Positions 21,282-32,924 are shown, numbered from the stretch's first letter. The stretch is DNA of 64,000 nt from Pictodentalium vernedei (GCA_031216915.1 CM062289.1:64797741-64861740); one strand, 5' to 3'. The notes: generated by a model not told the origin, from the letters alone. Translations and numbers: made by a program.

Positions 21282-22282
21282 TATACTACTCAAAGTTTGC
21301 TAAGCGCCACATATTTGACACATCATTGTGAAATTTTCTTGTGACACATTTGTTATATTTTTGGAGGATATGATTGAGGAATGTATTGAGATGGTCCCCA
21401 GTGTTTACATTAGCTTTCTTGACAGGCAGACTTTTCGTGACAAGTCATGGAAAGCATGTACCCCTTGATTTTCATGATGTTTTCGTGTACTGTCGACATG
21501 TACATGAGATGTGTAGGGTATTCAGTCTGCATTTCAACACTAACCCGTGTGATTTAATGATTGAATATGGCGAATGCAAATGTAAGAAGACATTTGTCTG
21601 AAGCAGAAATGTGGCGCCGGGCTGTAGGGATGGGGGAACAAGGGGCTACCCATCGTCAGGTTGGTGAAGCCCTTGGTGTGCACCATGCGGTGATCACCAG
21701 AGCCTGGGCAAGACTTCAGCAATATGGCACACCAGTCAGACAACATGGTGGTGGCAGAGACAGGGCAACATCTGCAGCTGAAGACCGGTTTTTGATCATT
21801 CAGGCCCGTAGGAACCGCTTTGACACAGCAACCCAGCTTCGCAGTGACCTTCAGAATGCATCCGGGGTAAATGTTTCGACATGTTTCGACGCAGACTATC
21901 CGGGCAAGGTTGCACGAAGGTGGTTTCCGATCGAGAAGACCATGTATTCGCATTCAGCTGTCCCAGAACCACCACCAGGCACGATATGAATGAGCCATGG
22001 ACCACGTTGGATGGACCAGAGAAGATTGGCGACCTGTCCTTTTTTACAGATGAGTCAAGGTACTGCCTAGGCAACACAGATAGGCGTTCTAGGGTATGGA
22101 GAAGACCAGGAGAGAGATTCCATGCAGCCAACATTGCTGAGCATGACCGTTATGGTGAAGGGTCAATAATGGTCTGGGGCGACATCAGCTGGGATGGACG
22201 TACAGAGCTCTGTTCCCTTGACCGTGGTACATTGACTGCACAGCGGTATATTGATGAGATCATTGATCGCTGTTGTTATTAG
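21282..22282 (+). pseudogene. Tc1/mariner-type transposase relic
   Basis: A 5' end of the ATACTACTCAAAGTTTGCTA type is followed by a coding region from about 21567. A helix-turn-helix segment (EQGATHRQVGEALGVHHAVI) is followed by an arginine-rich linker (ATSAAEDRFLIIQARRNRFD). In another frame lies the first catalytic Asp block (FFTDESRYCLGNTDRRSRVW), then MVWGDISWDGRTEL. The frame changes near 21880 and again before 22050, with a stop between. The element ends before the second catalytic Asp, so it is inactive and 3'-truncated. Confidence 0.8.
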
Positions 22283-22319
22283 TTCTGTGCATCGATGCAG
22301 CAGTCGGTAAGAAATATTC

Positions 22320-22443
22320 GTTACACAGTTTGTTGGTGGCCTAATATGGTATATATGGTGTCGGTTACTTTCATATTGGATTCGAGGTATGAAATTGACT
22401 AACACCATATATACCATATTAGGCCACCAACAAACTGTGTAAC
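22320..22443. repeat. Perfect palindrome, 42-bp arms
   Basis: GTTACACAGTTTGTTGGTGG leads the left arm; the right arm (22402-22443) is its exact inverse as read by eye. The loop is 40 bp and contains TCATATTGGATTCGAGGTAT. It sits between the Tc1 relic and a LINE relic, with no clear family. Confidence 0.85.
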
Positions 22444-23051
22444 TAATAATATTCGCGCATATGCCGATTTATGGAGGGTGGGGGTGATATAGACAGAAGT
22501 GGAGGATGAGGGTAAAAGGGAGTAGGATAGTGATGATATAATGATTATAGTTACGGTCAGGGGCAAAAACCCAGCGAGAAGCAAAAGAAAATTTAATCAG
22601 ATTTAGGAACTCACAAAGCAAGATGACTGGGCCCAGTTTGAAGAGAAAGTGACATCAAAACTCGAGACTGTACACAGGGAAACCAATATCCAGGAAATGG
22701 CAGATGACATTGTTGTCAGCCTCACGGATGCAGAGAAGGAAAGTAAATGCAAGATTAGGTTGCCAAAACGGTAACATTGGTACAGGGTGAATAACGAAAT
22801 GAAAAGTGCTATAAGGGCAGAAAAATCAACTGTGCTTACAGGAGGGGTAGAAAACTCCAGGGGGTGGAAAGTAACGAGGCAAGGGTTGGAAAAGAAGAAT
22901 ACCAACACGGAGGGGAATAGAAAAATAAGATTAAAGCCTATAATAGGAGGGTGCAATCTTATTATGACGATAACAATAGCAGGGGCACGGAGTTCGGGTG
23001 TATTTAGGAAATGGGCGAATAAAAGAAACAAAGGAAGTAATTCACAAAGTG

Positions 23052-23296
23052 TTAACTCTCTCACTGCCACGCTCACTTTAGCCATATATGGAGGACCTCT
23101 ATGTACGCCTTTATGCGAGTTTAATAAAAAATATGACATACTTGAAACTCTATCATCTGATTAATTGTTGGAAAGGGCTCTCTAAGCCCTTTCCAACAAT
23201 TAATCAGATGGCAGGTGTGATCTGCGCATACCAGAACGTACAGATAACCATCATAAAATAGGTGACAATAGTCACTTTCGGCAGCGAAAGTGTTAA
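23052..23296. mobile_element. TTAA MITE, family E, copy 2
   Basis: TTAACTCTCTCACTGCCACG to GGCAGCGAAAGTGTTAA. Central hairpin TTGTTGGAAAGGGCTC-TCTA-AGCCCTTTCCAACAA. Inserted in the LINE relic. Confidence 0.85.
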
Positions 23297-23665
23297 AGTA
23301 GAGGGCAGAAATACAGACGACCAAGACGACCAAATCGCATTGGAACCTGTCAAGCACTGATAAAAGGTAAAACCATTGGGCATGGGGAATTCACGGCAGT
23401 ACCAAACTGAGGTTTATGGAAAATTATCGGACTTCGCGTGCAGAGAAATAAAAAGTAGAGGAAGTCTGAAAATGGGTTTCAAAATTAAGGAGAAGAAAAG
23501 CAAGAGGGACGTACTGTATTTCAGGGACTGAAGGGAAAGGAAAGTGATCATTTTCACTCGCCATCAGTCATAAGTGTTTCACTAGGGGAGTGATTAATAA
23601 CTCGCCTTGATGATGTGTGTAGAAATTATGCCGATCTAAACATCAAGTTATATATTGCATTTCAA

Positions 23666-23977
23666 GGGGGCGCGGTGGCTCAGTTGGTAGAGGGGCAGGC
23701 TGCAAGCCGAGAGATCCTCGCTTCGAATCTCACCTGCGACAACCGCGTTGTGTCCTTGGGCAAGACACTTCACCCCCATTGCCCACGTGCGGGCCCGGTG
23801 ACGCTGTGTACTAAGGCGTACTGCACGTCCATGGTGCACCTGTCTTCAACCAATGCTACCCCTGTTTGTGTGGAGTTAGTATGTTGGGGAGCTGACAGTT
23901 GCTCGGCGGTTCACTCCGGTCATGGTTAGCCATTGTGCAGAAATCTGTGACCTTAAACACCAATAAATAAATAAATA
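23666..23977 (+). mobile_element. tRNA-derived SINE
   Basis: GGGGGCGCGGTGGCTCAGTT head, CTTCGAATCTCACC B box (diverged), CCTTGGGCAAGACACTTCAC body, CAATAAATAAATAAA tail. About 46 bp of similar sequence lies on both sides (23602-23647 and 23986-24031, CTCGCCTT-ATGATGTGTG...GATCTAAACATCAA). This is longer than a normal SINE target duplication. Confidence 0.85.
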
Positions 23978-24584
23978 GCTCACTCGCCTTCATGATGTGT
24001 GAAGACATTATGTCGATCTAAACATCAAAGCCTAATGGCCCTCTTCAACCTTGCCATAGAAAAAAAAGAAAGAGGTCACAAAAGAGTGAATAGTCAGTAA
24101 GGACAAATTTATACACAAAAACGGGGATAAAGAAGTGTTGGATAATTATCGGTGGATCTCTGTCACGAGCAACATTGGGGGTGCTTTCTGTAAGGTCCAG
24201 GATGGGAGATTATAGGATTTAGTCGAAGAGAAGGGGTTTTTGTTTTGTTTTGGGAGAGACCCACAGTGGCTCCAGGAAGGGAATGAGAGTCATTGACCAT
24301 CTTTTCACACTATCCCAAATGATAGAATCCACAAAGGCCAAAAAGACGATGTTTACTTACTTTTGTTTACTAACCTTACTTTTTCTAGTCTGTATCAATG
24401 ACACAACCCCAGGCTGAACAAACGATATACGCCTATTCCCGTAGATAGAAGACAGATAGAGATAATTTTTCAGCAAAAAATACACCTACGACGAGGCAGT
24501 ATGCTACAGCTATATATAATAAACTAAATGTTATAATTATAAAAGATTAACATATAAATATTATTGGAAGCGTACCATTGTCTA

Positions 24585-26150
24585 TCAATCGCTCAGATTG
24601 CTCAGTAACTTTTCCCTTTCCTTGCAGAACTGCTGGATCACGTTACAGATAATGGCACATAGCCGGAGGTCGTCATTTTTCATAATGACTTCAAACTGAC
24701 GTTGTTTGTCCGCATCTGAGAAACTTGTAATCTTCGCTTTTAAGATATCTAATAATTGTGTTCTGTTGTGTCCATACGCCGGGCAATCCATAACAAAATG
24801 TATTTCTGTTTCAATAGTACCGGCTTTATTGCACACACGACACAGTCTATTTTCTACCGGGGTGACAGGTTGCGGATGTCTACCTCTTTCAATCACAAGG
24901 TTATGATTACTTATTCTTAATCTCGTAAACGTATTTCGTGCTTCATGTGAATAAGTACGCAAGAGATATGGTTCGAGTTTGTAATCTTCTTTGAATAATC
25001 GATAAGTACGCAGTTTATTTTTACCAATTTTTTATTATCATTACTTATATCTTTGAAATAACTAATGTAGTCGACTTTGAATGTATCAGATCGTTTCGTC
25101 GGCGCGTGGAGGTCTAAGTCTGATGCATTATCCTGTTCTTGCACGTTTAAATCTGTCTTTTATTCTTTTGTTAATTTATATTCAGCTAGCGCATCATTAA
25201 TTAGTGTTCCTGCGTTCGTGAGACTAAGTTTACTGAAGTATGTTTGTGTTTTTACTACCCTTTCCATATTAAGTGGAAACCTACCGAGTTCTGCGCTCAC
25301 GACTTGGTCGATGAACTTTTATTAACCCTTTACCTAACATGAAAAGCAGACGACACTTGCAAACACAATCCTTGAATAACTATTTTTTTGCATTTTTTGT
25401 CTCAAAAGGATAGGTTACGACCCCTCATTGGAACGATCTCGACGAGCTCGTTCCAAAGAGGGGTCATAACCTATGTTTTTGAGACAAAAAATGAAAACAT
25501 AATGAAAATTAATTGGCGATTTTTGAGAAAAGCGCTGGCCTTTTTTTCCCGTTACGTTGGGTTAACGGTTAACATTGAGTAACATTTTACAAAATGTGAG
25601 ATGTACAGCCTCACAAGGAGATACATCCCATTTTGAAAATTGATACTCTGTTTTCCACAATTCATTACCATATAACAAAATGGGTGTAATTAGCGGGTCA
25701 AATAATTTTGAAAGAACAGATGTAGAAGGTAAATATTTCCGTTTAAGCGAATTAAACAAGCAAAACATGGTTTTTAAACCGAGCGTAAATCTTTTTGCGC
25801 TTCAGAAAATGTTCTGAAAAAGTTATTCCAAGATATGTATATCGTGCGACGGTTTCTAATTTCTTGCCATCCAAATAAAACATTGGGTAAATCGTACCTC
25901 TTTTATGTGAAAACGTGACGCACTTGGTCTTTTCAGCATTTATTTTTAATTTATTGTTATACGTATATTGATGAAGGTTATTAAGAGAGTTCTGAAGGCC
26001 AAGTAGAGAATTTGATAGCACAACCAAGTCATCTGCAAATTGAAGATAATTAAGGGGCCTTCCGTTTATAATTACAGGATTAGTCGTCGTTAAAATTTCT
26101 TTGTATATCGTCAATGAATATCTTAATATGACACAACTTGTATCTGATAG
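24585..26150 (-). pseudogene. 5'-truncated LINE, reverse transcriptase and C-terminal zinc-finger-like end
   Basis: On the minus strand, from 26114 down, the reverse transcriptase block with the catalytic FADD (NYLQFADDLVVLSNS) is followed by the thumb (YTYLGITF) and LFDPLITPILLYGNELW. After a TTAA MITE come linker pieces and an ending with CRVCNKAGTIETEIHFVMDC, a Cys-Cys-His-Cys pattern usual at the C-terminus of many invertebrate LINEs. Frames are broken in several places. The endonuclease and first half of the reverse transcriptase are absent. It is older than the family A MITE inserted in it. Confidence 0.75.
25322..25572. mobile_element. TTAA MITE, family A, inserted in a LINE
   Basis: TTAACCCTTTACCTAACATG at the left; the right end is a diverged CGTTGGGTTAACGGTTAA. 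Central hairpin GGAACGATCTCGACGAGCTC. It splits the LINE coding region between the LLNVN and QVVSAELGRFP segments. Confidence 0.85.
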
Positions 26151-26166
26151 TTGTTAGCTGTCCATC

Positions 26167-26456
26167 GCCTCGGTTCGAATCCCACCTGCGGCAACCGCTT
26201 TGTGTCCTTGGACAAGACACTTCACCCCCATTGCCCATGTGGGGGCACGGTGGCGTTTAGTACCAGGACGTACTGCACGTCGATGGTGCACCTGTCTTCA
26301 ACCAATGCTAACCCTGCTTGTGTGGAGTTAGTATGTTGGGGAGCTGACAGTTGCTCGGTGGTTCTCTCCGGGTACTCCGGCTTCCTCCACCCGCAAAACT
26401 GTCGTGGTCATGATTAGCCATTGTGCGGAAATATGTGCCCATAAACACCAATAAGT
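26167..26456 (+). mobile_element. 5'-truncated tRNA-derived SINE
   Basis: It begins just before the B box (CCTCGGTTCGAATCCC) and then follows the family body to CACCAATAAGTAA. The A-box half is missing, as expected for a truncated copy. Confidence 0.8.
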
Positions 26457-26911
26457 AATATAGCTGCCCATCAAGCGACCCTTGTCTTGAACAATTATCT
26501 TGTTAAACTCAAATATAATAGGCGTAAACGTGGTTTGTGGACTTTAACTTTACGAAAACGGAAGCTATGACAATACCCTCAAGAAAAAAATTCCCCGATA
26601 TGCTCTTTTGCTAATGGCAGGCGTCCCTATCAAAGAGGATGACGAACACTATCACTTGGGTGTAATTTTTTTCCGGTGTACATGAGATAATCACATCAAA
26701 CACATAAGTGCTTAAACCAGGATGCCTAATGAGTCACTTGCTGTAAACAAATTTGTCCCAGATGGTCGGCCTTTGAAGAAAAGTATAATTTGCTTTTGCA
26801 GTAATTTTACTCAACTACGCAGATACTGTTTGAATAACTGCACCAAAAAAGGATGCGATGAACCTGGTACGTATTCAAATTACGGCCGCTCAGATCGTGA
26901 CAGCAGCTACC

Positions 26912-27152
26912 TTAACCCTTTACCCAGCGTAACGACAAAAACCTGCCAGCGCTATTTACAAAAAAAAATCATTATTTTTTTTTATTTTTGTCTCAAAAAC
27001 ATAGCTAATGACCCCTCATTGCAACGAGCTCGATGAGCTCGTTCTAACGAGGGGGATAAACTATGTTTTTGAGACAAAAAATGAAAATATTTAGTTATTC
27101 AAGAATTTTGTTTGCAGGTGTCGTCCCCTTTTCGTGTTAGGTAAAGGGCTAA
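26912..27152. mobile_element. TTAA MITE, family A, copy
   Basis: TTAACCCTTTACCCAGCGTA to GTTAGGTAAAGGGCTAA. Central hairpin around CAACGAGCTCGATGAGCTCG. Moderately diverged. Confidence 0.8.
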
Positions 27153-27166
27153 CTGAACAGCCTTGT

Positions 27167-27270
27167 TGACTGAATGTAATTTTCCAACACAAAACCATTT
27201 ACCATACCTCCAGTACAAATTTGACCTGTTAATTGAATATGGGTTATAGAGTAAACTCCTGTTAATTGGG
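27167..27270 (+). mobile_element. Fragment of TA MITE family B
   Basis: It contains ACACAAAACCATTTACCATA, CAGTACAAATTTGACCTGTT and GTAAACTCCTGTTAATTG in family B order. Both ends and the central hairpin are missing. Confidence 0.7.
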
Positions 27271-27710
27271 TAAAGTGTCAGTAAAGCACCATTATGTGCG
27301 GAAAATGGTTGGGTGAGCTCCTTAAATGCCGAGAAAAGCATAAGCTCAGCCAATACTTCAGAATGTATCACAATCTTGTACCTCTGTCCCTCAGTCTCTA
27401 ACTACATTCCTGTCTCGATGAACCTAACACTAAATACTTGACACATCCAAAACCTTTGCGTTCCCTTTTGTCTAACCAAACATTGTCAAACATCTTTTCC
27501 CATCAACAATAAGAGCGTGGATCGATTTTCCCCCGAACATCAGTAGCAACTGTTTACTGGTTGATTTTAAAAATTATTTAACTCATTGTAATTATGAAAA
27601 CGATTGGATAACTATATAATAATATTAAAGTGTATGTTACATCTCTATTATCTGTTACCGCGAAACTTTGTGTATCTACGGTACATGGAGAGTGTATTAT
27701 CACTAAATCA

Positions 27711-28001
27711 AAAAAAATGTGCAGGGTAACCTTGACACTGAAATTGGTGACCTTGACCTTTTATTTCGAAAACGGCAGGGCCGATCGGTCTAAAATGTCA
27801 TATGTGCGGGTATATTGACCCATCGATCATTTTGCCTTTATCGGGGTGCCGGTGCGGGTGACTTTGACCTTGAAATTGTTGACCTTGACCTTCTATCGAT
27901 CATATCTGAGGGTATATTGATATAACCATCTTCTCCCGTGCAACTCCGGGTATTCACCCGCTAGTACTGTATAAAGAAGGGTTTCCCAATCTCAATATGT
28001 T
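27711..28001 (+). other. LINE 5' region or a separate TGACCTTGACC repeat
   Basis: Two related blocks carry GTGACCTTGACCTT and GGGTATATTGA, ending in CTCCGGGTATTCACCCGCTAGTA. This looks like a dispersed invertebrate repeat with a CCCGCTAGTA end. It may be the LINE's 5' UTR or an older insertion next to it. Confidence 0.4.
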
Positions 28002-31000
28002 ATGTATGTGTATCTCTATTTTACTTCTGACATCAGAGTTTTGTTTAATTCTATGAACAACATACCTTTCCATGTAAATAGATCTGTTAGATACATCATT
28101 CTGAATATCCTATTTTCCCAAATGGTTGGTCACAACGATGCCTTCTTTAATTTACCCAACGATCATAACACGTTCTTTGATGAGATCCAGAAAGATAGTA
28201 CTTTTGATTTTGTATCAAAATTTAATGACGCTATATCGAAAAATACCGATGACCCAAGCCCACTCTTTGCCATTGATAATCGTTGCTGCAGGTATTACAC
28301 ACCTAATGACTTCAAAGATAATGTGTCAGTCAAAAATAAATCACTGTCTCTTTTTAATATTAATTGCCGTAGCTTAAATGCCAATTTTGAAAACCTTCGT
28401 TGCTTACTATGTGATCTTCAGGCAAACGAAAATTGCTTTGATATAATAGGTATGACTGAAACTTTTAGCATCAAAGAAGAAGTAAGTTATGAGCTAGAAG
28501 GGTATCATCCACTTATTTACAGCTCTCGCCCTTCCAATGACGACGGTAGAGGTGGCGTTGGCCTATTCATAAAAGAAAATTTATCATTCAAAATACGCAA
28601 GGACCTCCCTATCTTCATTCCCCTTGTTTTTGAATCATTATTTATTGAAATTACTTCAAATGAAAAATGTATAGTCGGTATTATCTACAGACCCAATACT
28701 GCACCGAAAGCAGACCTCGGTTTATTTCTGTCTAATTTAGGCCTACTCCAGGAGAAAATTAACCTTAGTAACAAAGATGCTTATGTAATGGGTGACTTTA
28801 ATATTGACCTCTTATATTTTAGTAATCACTCTAAAACCAGTACATATGTTGATTCTATGTTTAGTGTCGGTTTCTTACCGGCTATCACGAGACCAACAAG
28901 GGTCACACACTCTACTGCAACGTTAATAGACCATATCTTCAGTAATGCCAACAAGGTAAACAAATCGGGTATTATTATTACAGATGTAAGTGACCACTTT
29001 GCAACATTTTATTTGGAAGAGTCGGACAAAGTTACTCGCCAAACTGCTGAAACACAAAAACGTGCATTTAACCGAACGAATATTAACTATTTTAAGGACC
29101 TTCTTTCGACGACCGATTTTTCGGATATACTTAATACTGACTGCCCTAATGAAGCACATAAAGCATTTCTTAATATCTTTTATAGACATTTTGACACTGC
29201 ATTTCCAATCAAAACCACGGCAATCCCAAAGAAATTTGTAAAACGTGAACCTTGGATGACAACTGGACTTTTACAATCATCCCTCAACAAAAACAAACTG
29301 TATGTCAAAAAGTTAAAGTCCAGAAATCCTCAAATTGTAGACGAATACAAAACGTATTGCCAAATATTTAATCAATTAAAACGAAAGAGCAAAGCAGACT
29401 ATTACAGTAAGGTATTATCCCAAAACAAAGATAACGCTAAAAAAAAACATGGGAAATCTTACGCAAAGCCATCAATAAAACGAAATGTTCTCATACTCTA
29501 TCTTCTTCTTTCATCGACGAAAAATCTGAATTGACCGATGCTAAAGAAATAGCCAATAAATTTAACACTTTCTTTGCGAACAATGGCAAATCAATAAGTA
29601 ATCAAGTACCAACACCATCACGGCATTTCTCAGAATACATTGGGGATAGTTGCACTGATTCATTTTTTATATCACCCACCAATGAGCAAGAAGTAATTCT
29701 CTGTATTCAAAGCCTAAGTGGAAAACAGGCCAAAAATTGTGATAGCATGTCGACTAAGCTACTGAAAGAGATAAGCTTTGAAGTAGCAAAGCCACTCACC
29801 CTTATCATCAATCTCTCCTTCTCGACGGGCGTGGTGCCGACCAAAACGAAAGTCGCTAAAATAAAACCCATATTCAAAAGCGGGGACCCTCACATATTTA
29901 ACAATTATAGGCCAATCAGTATTCTTCCCATGTTTTCAAAAATACTTGAAAAAATAATGCAAGTGCGTTTGCAACTATTTTTGGATGAACAAAGCATCAT
30001 CTACCGGTATCAGTTTGGTTTCAGAAAACGCCATTCAACTATACCTCCCATTTTGCACTTAGTAAATGATGTCGCCGCTCAGAACGACAAAAGGACGAAG
30101 GACTGTACCCTTTCCATCTTCCCAGACTTTTCCAAAGCCTTCGATAGTATTAATCACAACACTTTGCTTAAAAAATTGCATCACTATGGTATTAGAGGTG
30201 TGGCCAATTCTTGGTTCGAAAACTATTTAACTGGAAGAAGTCAATCTGTACCATTCAATGATAAAGAATCGGATAGGGAACCCACAACTACAGGTGTACC
30301 ACAAGGTTCCATCCTAGGCCCTATCCTTTTTCTTCTTTACGTCAATGATATCAGCAATTCAACATTATTAAAAATTTTGTCATTTGCAGATGACACCACA
30401 GGATATGTGTCATCAAATAACGTGAATGATCTCATTGGAAATGCAAATTCTGAACTTGTGAAAATACAGGAATGGTGTGCTGCTAACAAGCTGGCTCTTA
30501 ATGCTTCTAAAACCAAATTTATTTTATTACACCCCCACGGTGATTTATACACTGCCAGAGACAAGGGCATAGCCATTAATAACACAAACATACAACTAAT
30601 CGGAAATGAGCAAGAGGAAACAACACTCAAGTTTTTAGGAATCCATTTGGATGAAAATCTAAAATTTAAGCAGCACTTTTCAGCCGTTTGCCTAAAAATA
30701 GCTAGAGCAATATATGCCATCAACCGAGCAAAACGATTTCTCCCACTACATGCATTAAGAACACTATACTTTTCCTTAATCCATAGTCACTTAACGTATG
30801 GTATTCTTGTATGGGGACATTCTCCCTTTGTTAGTAGATTTGTGGCTTGCAAAAGAAGGCTATCCGAATTATAGCGAATAAATCTTACACATCCCATACT
30901 GATCCACTTTTTAAAAGCTGTCGAATACTAAAATTTCACGATCTCTACAAACTGCAGACGCTTTTGTTCATGTACGACTGGTGCAATAACAAATTACCTG

Positions 31001-31217
31001 TTTCCTTTGACAAAACGTTTGAAATATACCATAATCCGTCGGGCATGAACACAAAGCAGTCTACAAAATACTTATACGTAAGCCCAGAACTAGTTTTTCA
31101 TCTGACTTACCTCTCCATTCCTTCTCACGTCTTTGGAACGAAATCCCTCCATTAACTCAACAGTGCAATAGGTCCCAATTCAAGAACAGATTAAGAGAGA
31201 AGTTCATATTTTACTAA
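28002..31217 (+). pseudogene. CR1/Jockey-group LINE: endonuclease-reverse transcriptase frame
   Basis: An apurinic-type endonuclease comes first: NINCRSLN, GMTETF, YRPNT, GDFNIDLL, LIDHIFSN and SDHFATF are all present, giving the metal-binding Glu/Asp/His set. Reverse transcriptase follows: NNYRPISILPMFSKILEKIM, QFGFRKRHST, DFSKAFDSINH, GVPQGSILGPILFLLYVND, SFADDTTGY and a KFLGIHLDENLKF thumb. The C-terminal part runs to WNEIPPLTQQCNRSQFKNRL. Three frame changes are visible. One is in the A-run at 29438-29447 (one A short of the frame that reads KTWEILRKAINK), one near 30845 and one near 31100. The element is dead but little decayed. There is no gag-like first frame. Confidence 0.9.
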
Positions 31218-31572
31218 CATTCCCTGCACCAATCCACAATGACCTGACTGTATCACTAACCCCTCTAGATCTCTCCACATCGATCTTCAACCCTAACCGT
31301 ACAGTTCTGGTCATTAACCCATGCTACTCTCACCACCGGGAAAAAAAGAAAATTAGGCTCGACCACCCCCACCTCCAACTCTGATGTCAGAACAAATGTG
31401 TTTTTTTGTTTGTTTTTTGTTGTTGTTTTTTTTTTTTTAAATGGGAGCGGCAGCAAGACAGCCTTTATGGCTATGCCGTTTCCATGCAGTAGACTATTAC
31501 CTTGTATAATACTTTATTTTCATTATGAACTTATCATATAATAGTGTACTGCAAAATAAAGATTCATTCATT
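31218..31572 (+). repeat. LINE 3' UTR with ATTC tail
   Basis: A T-rich run at 31401-31438 is followed by AATAAAGATTCATTCATTCA at the end. A short ATTC repeat in place of poly(A) is characteristic of CR1-type 3' ends. Confidence 0.7.
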
Positions 31573-31800
31573 CACCCACAGAGTGGAGATTCCACTCGAG
31601 TAATAATTGCAAATTTGTTGTAAAGCTTAAGAAGCACAAGCAAAGTCCCAGCCATTGGACCTCCGGGTTGTCCCTGGAAGTCCATTGGCTGAAACATTGC
31701 TTGTGTTTTTGTCCACATGTACAGAATTTGAAAATAATACTTTGGGTGTCAGCTCCACTCCCCATGTGATTTAGTAACAATCCACTCTCCACGTACTGTA

Positions 31801-32320
31801 GTTGGGGGTACTTTGCCTGTGTAGGCATTTCCCTATACTCCATGTAAAACTTCGCAGCGCCCCTTCTTTTAGCCCCATCGGGGACGCTATTCGATTCCTA
31901 TAAATTTAAAGGCGGGGTGGGGAGGGGGGTGGGGGCGTCACACTATCATTACCAGATAACAGGGTTGTTGCTTTTGGGGGTTTTCAACCGCTCCTCCTTT
32001 TGTGAGCGCGTGGACGCATTGATGTTTTTAGTCCGGAGACGACGATTGCCAGAAGACATTACTTTCACATTGTAAGTGTTACAGATCATTAACCAATCCT
32101 GGACCATTCCACCATGTGACCTTTATAGGATTAGGTAGGATATTTACTTGAGGTTTGAAGATGGGTCGCCTCTAACACCCCACCCCTTATCCCTGACGAA
32201 CAAATGGCTGACGACGATGTATTATGAGGCGATTGGGAAGTTTGCACTCACATGTCAAGTAAGAAAATTTTAGATGCGTTTACTTTGAAATTGTTGCTCG
32301 GGTACAGTAATGTTTACTTG
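31801..32320. other. No gene seen; G-rich stretch
   Basis: It includes a G-rich tract (31912-31946, GGCGGGGTGGGGAGGGGGGT). The rest is unremarkable. Confidence 0.5.
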
Positions 32321-32634
32321 CAGTTAAAACTAGAAGTCCTGTCATGAACTGTGCGCTAATCTGGGCTTAACTGCGCGCAGGAATTGCGCGCAATTGCCAT
32401 ATCGAATGGCATCCAAAGCACGGCAGGTTCTCCTGGTTACTCATAGCAAACACAGGCACTGTTTCTGCCAATGGACCTCCGGGTTACCCGGAGGTCACTT
32501 GTCTGAAACATTGGTTGTGCACAGGCCATATGTACAGAATTTGATATATTTACTATGGTCCAAACGCGTAGATCAACGCGCAGATCGACGTGCTATTTGT
32601 GTGCATTTCAGGACAAGACTTCTAGTTTTAACTG
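32321..32634. mobile_element. Chimeric MITE: new ends around a family D core
   Basis: The ends are inverted copies of CAGTTAAAACTAGAAGTC (22 bp with one or two differences). The middle (about 32432-32560) is the family D core: CTCATAGCAAACACAGGCAC, CCAATGGACCTCCGGGTTAC with its inverted partner, then TGAAACATTGGTTGTGC. The family D ends (TACAGTACGTGGAGAG) are absent. Confidence 0.7.
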
Positions 32635-32924
32635 TACGTTCCCTTGTTATTGAGACAAAGTGCTGAATCCTGACAAAGTTAATAAAAAGAAATAGGGCTT
32701 GGAATGGAAGGTGGTGGGTGTGAGCGGCTTCGAGGCGAATATGAGATACTTAATAGAATATTGCGCAACCGATATCTATCTATGATACATGCCAATATCA
32801 TGACTACCTCCATTTCCGATTTTCAGTCACCTCTTACTACAATCTTTAATATTCTGTGTATTGATCAACCGACAGAGTGTTCGAAGCCCATATTTTGGCT
32901 TTATTCTGAAGTGCAGGTGCTCCA

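Larger units (their letters stand above)
22590..24430 (+). pseudogene. Old LINE relic (linker and start of reverse transcriptase)
   Basis: The plus strand has DWAQFEEKVTSKLETVHRET near 22627, a segment typical of the region between endonuclease and reverse transcriptase. Then come basic stretches. Near 24140-24330 there is NYRWISVTSNIGGAFCKV and, in another frame, GSRKGMRVIDHLFTLSQMIE, matching the early fingers/palm blocks of a CR1/Jockey-type reverse transcriptase. Frames change several times. It is interrupted by a family E MITE and a SINE. No YADD block is seen. Confidence 0.5.
27677..31800. mobile_element. TA MITE family D, copy 4, split by a LINE
   Basis: The left part (27677-27710) reads TACGGTACATGGAGAGTGTA and ends CACTAAATCA; the right part (31573-31800) resumes CACCCACAGAGTGGAGATTC and ends CCACGTACTGTA. 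Between them lies the LINE. The rejoining point falls exactly where intact copies read AAATCACCC, with TCA shared at the joint. Confidence 0.8.

Noticed and set aside
21540-22134. Long minus-strand frames opposite the transposase relic
   Set aside because: Shadows of the Tc1 transposase, whose plus-strand peptide has the helix-turn-helix and DDE blocks.
22320-22443. microRNA precursor
   Set aside because: Arms are perfect and longer than a usual miRNA stem, with a 40-base loop and no mature-arm asymmetry. A transposon-derived palindrome is simpler.
22603-23139. 178-codon minus-strand open frame
   Set aside because: Antisense to the LINE relic, hydrophobic with no recognisable domain. It is more likely a shadow of the purine-rich plus strand.
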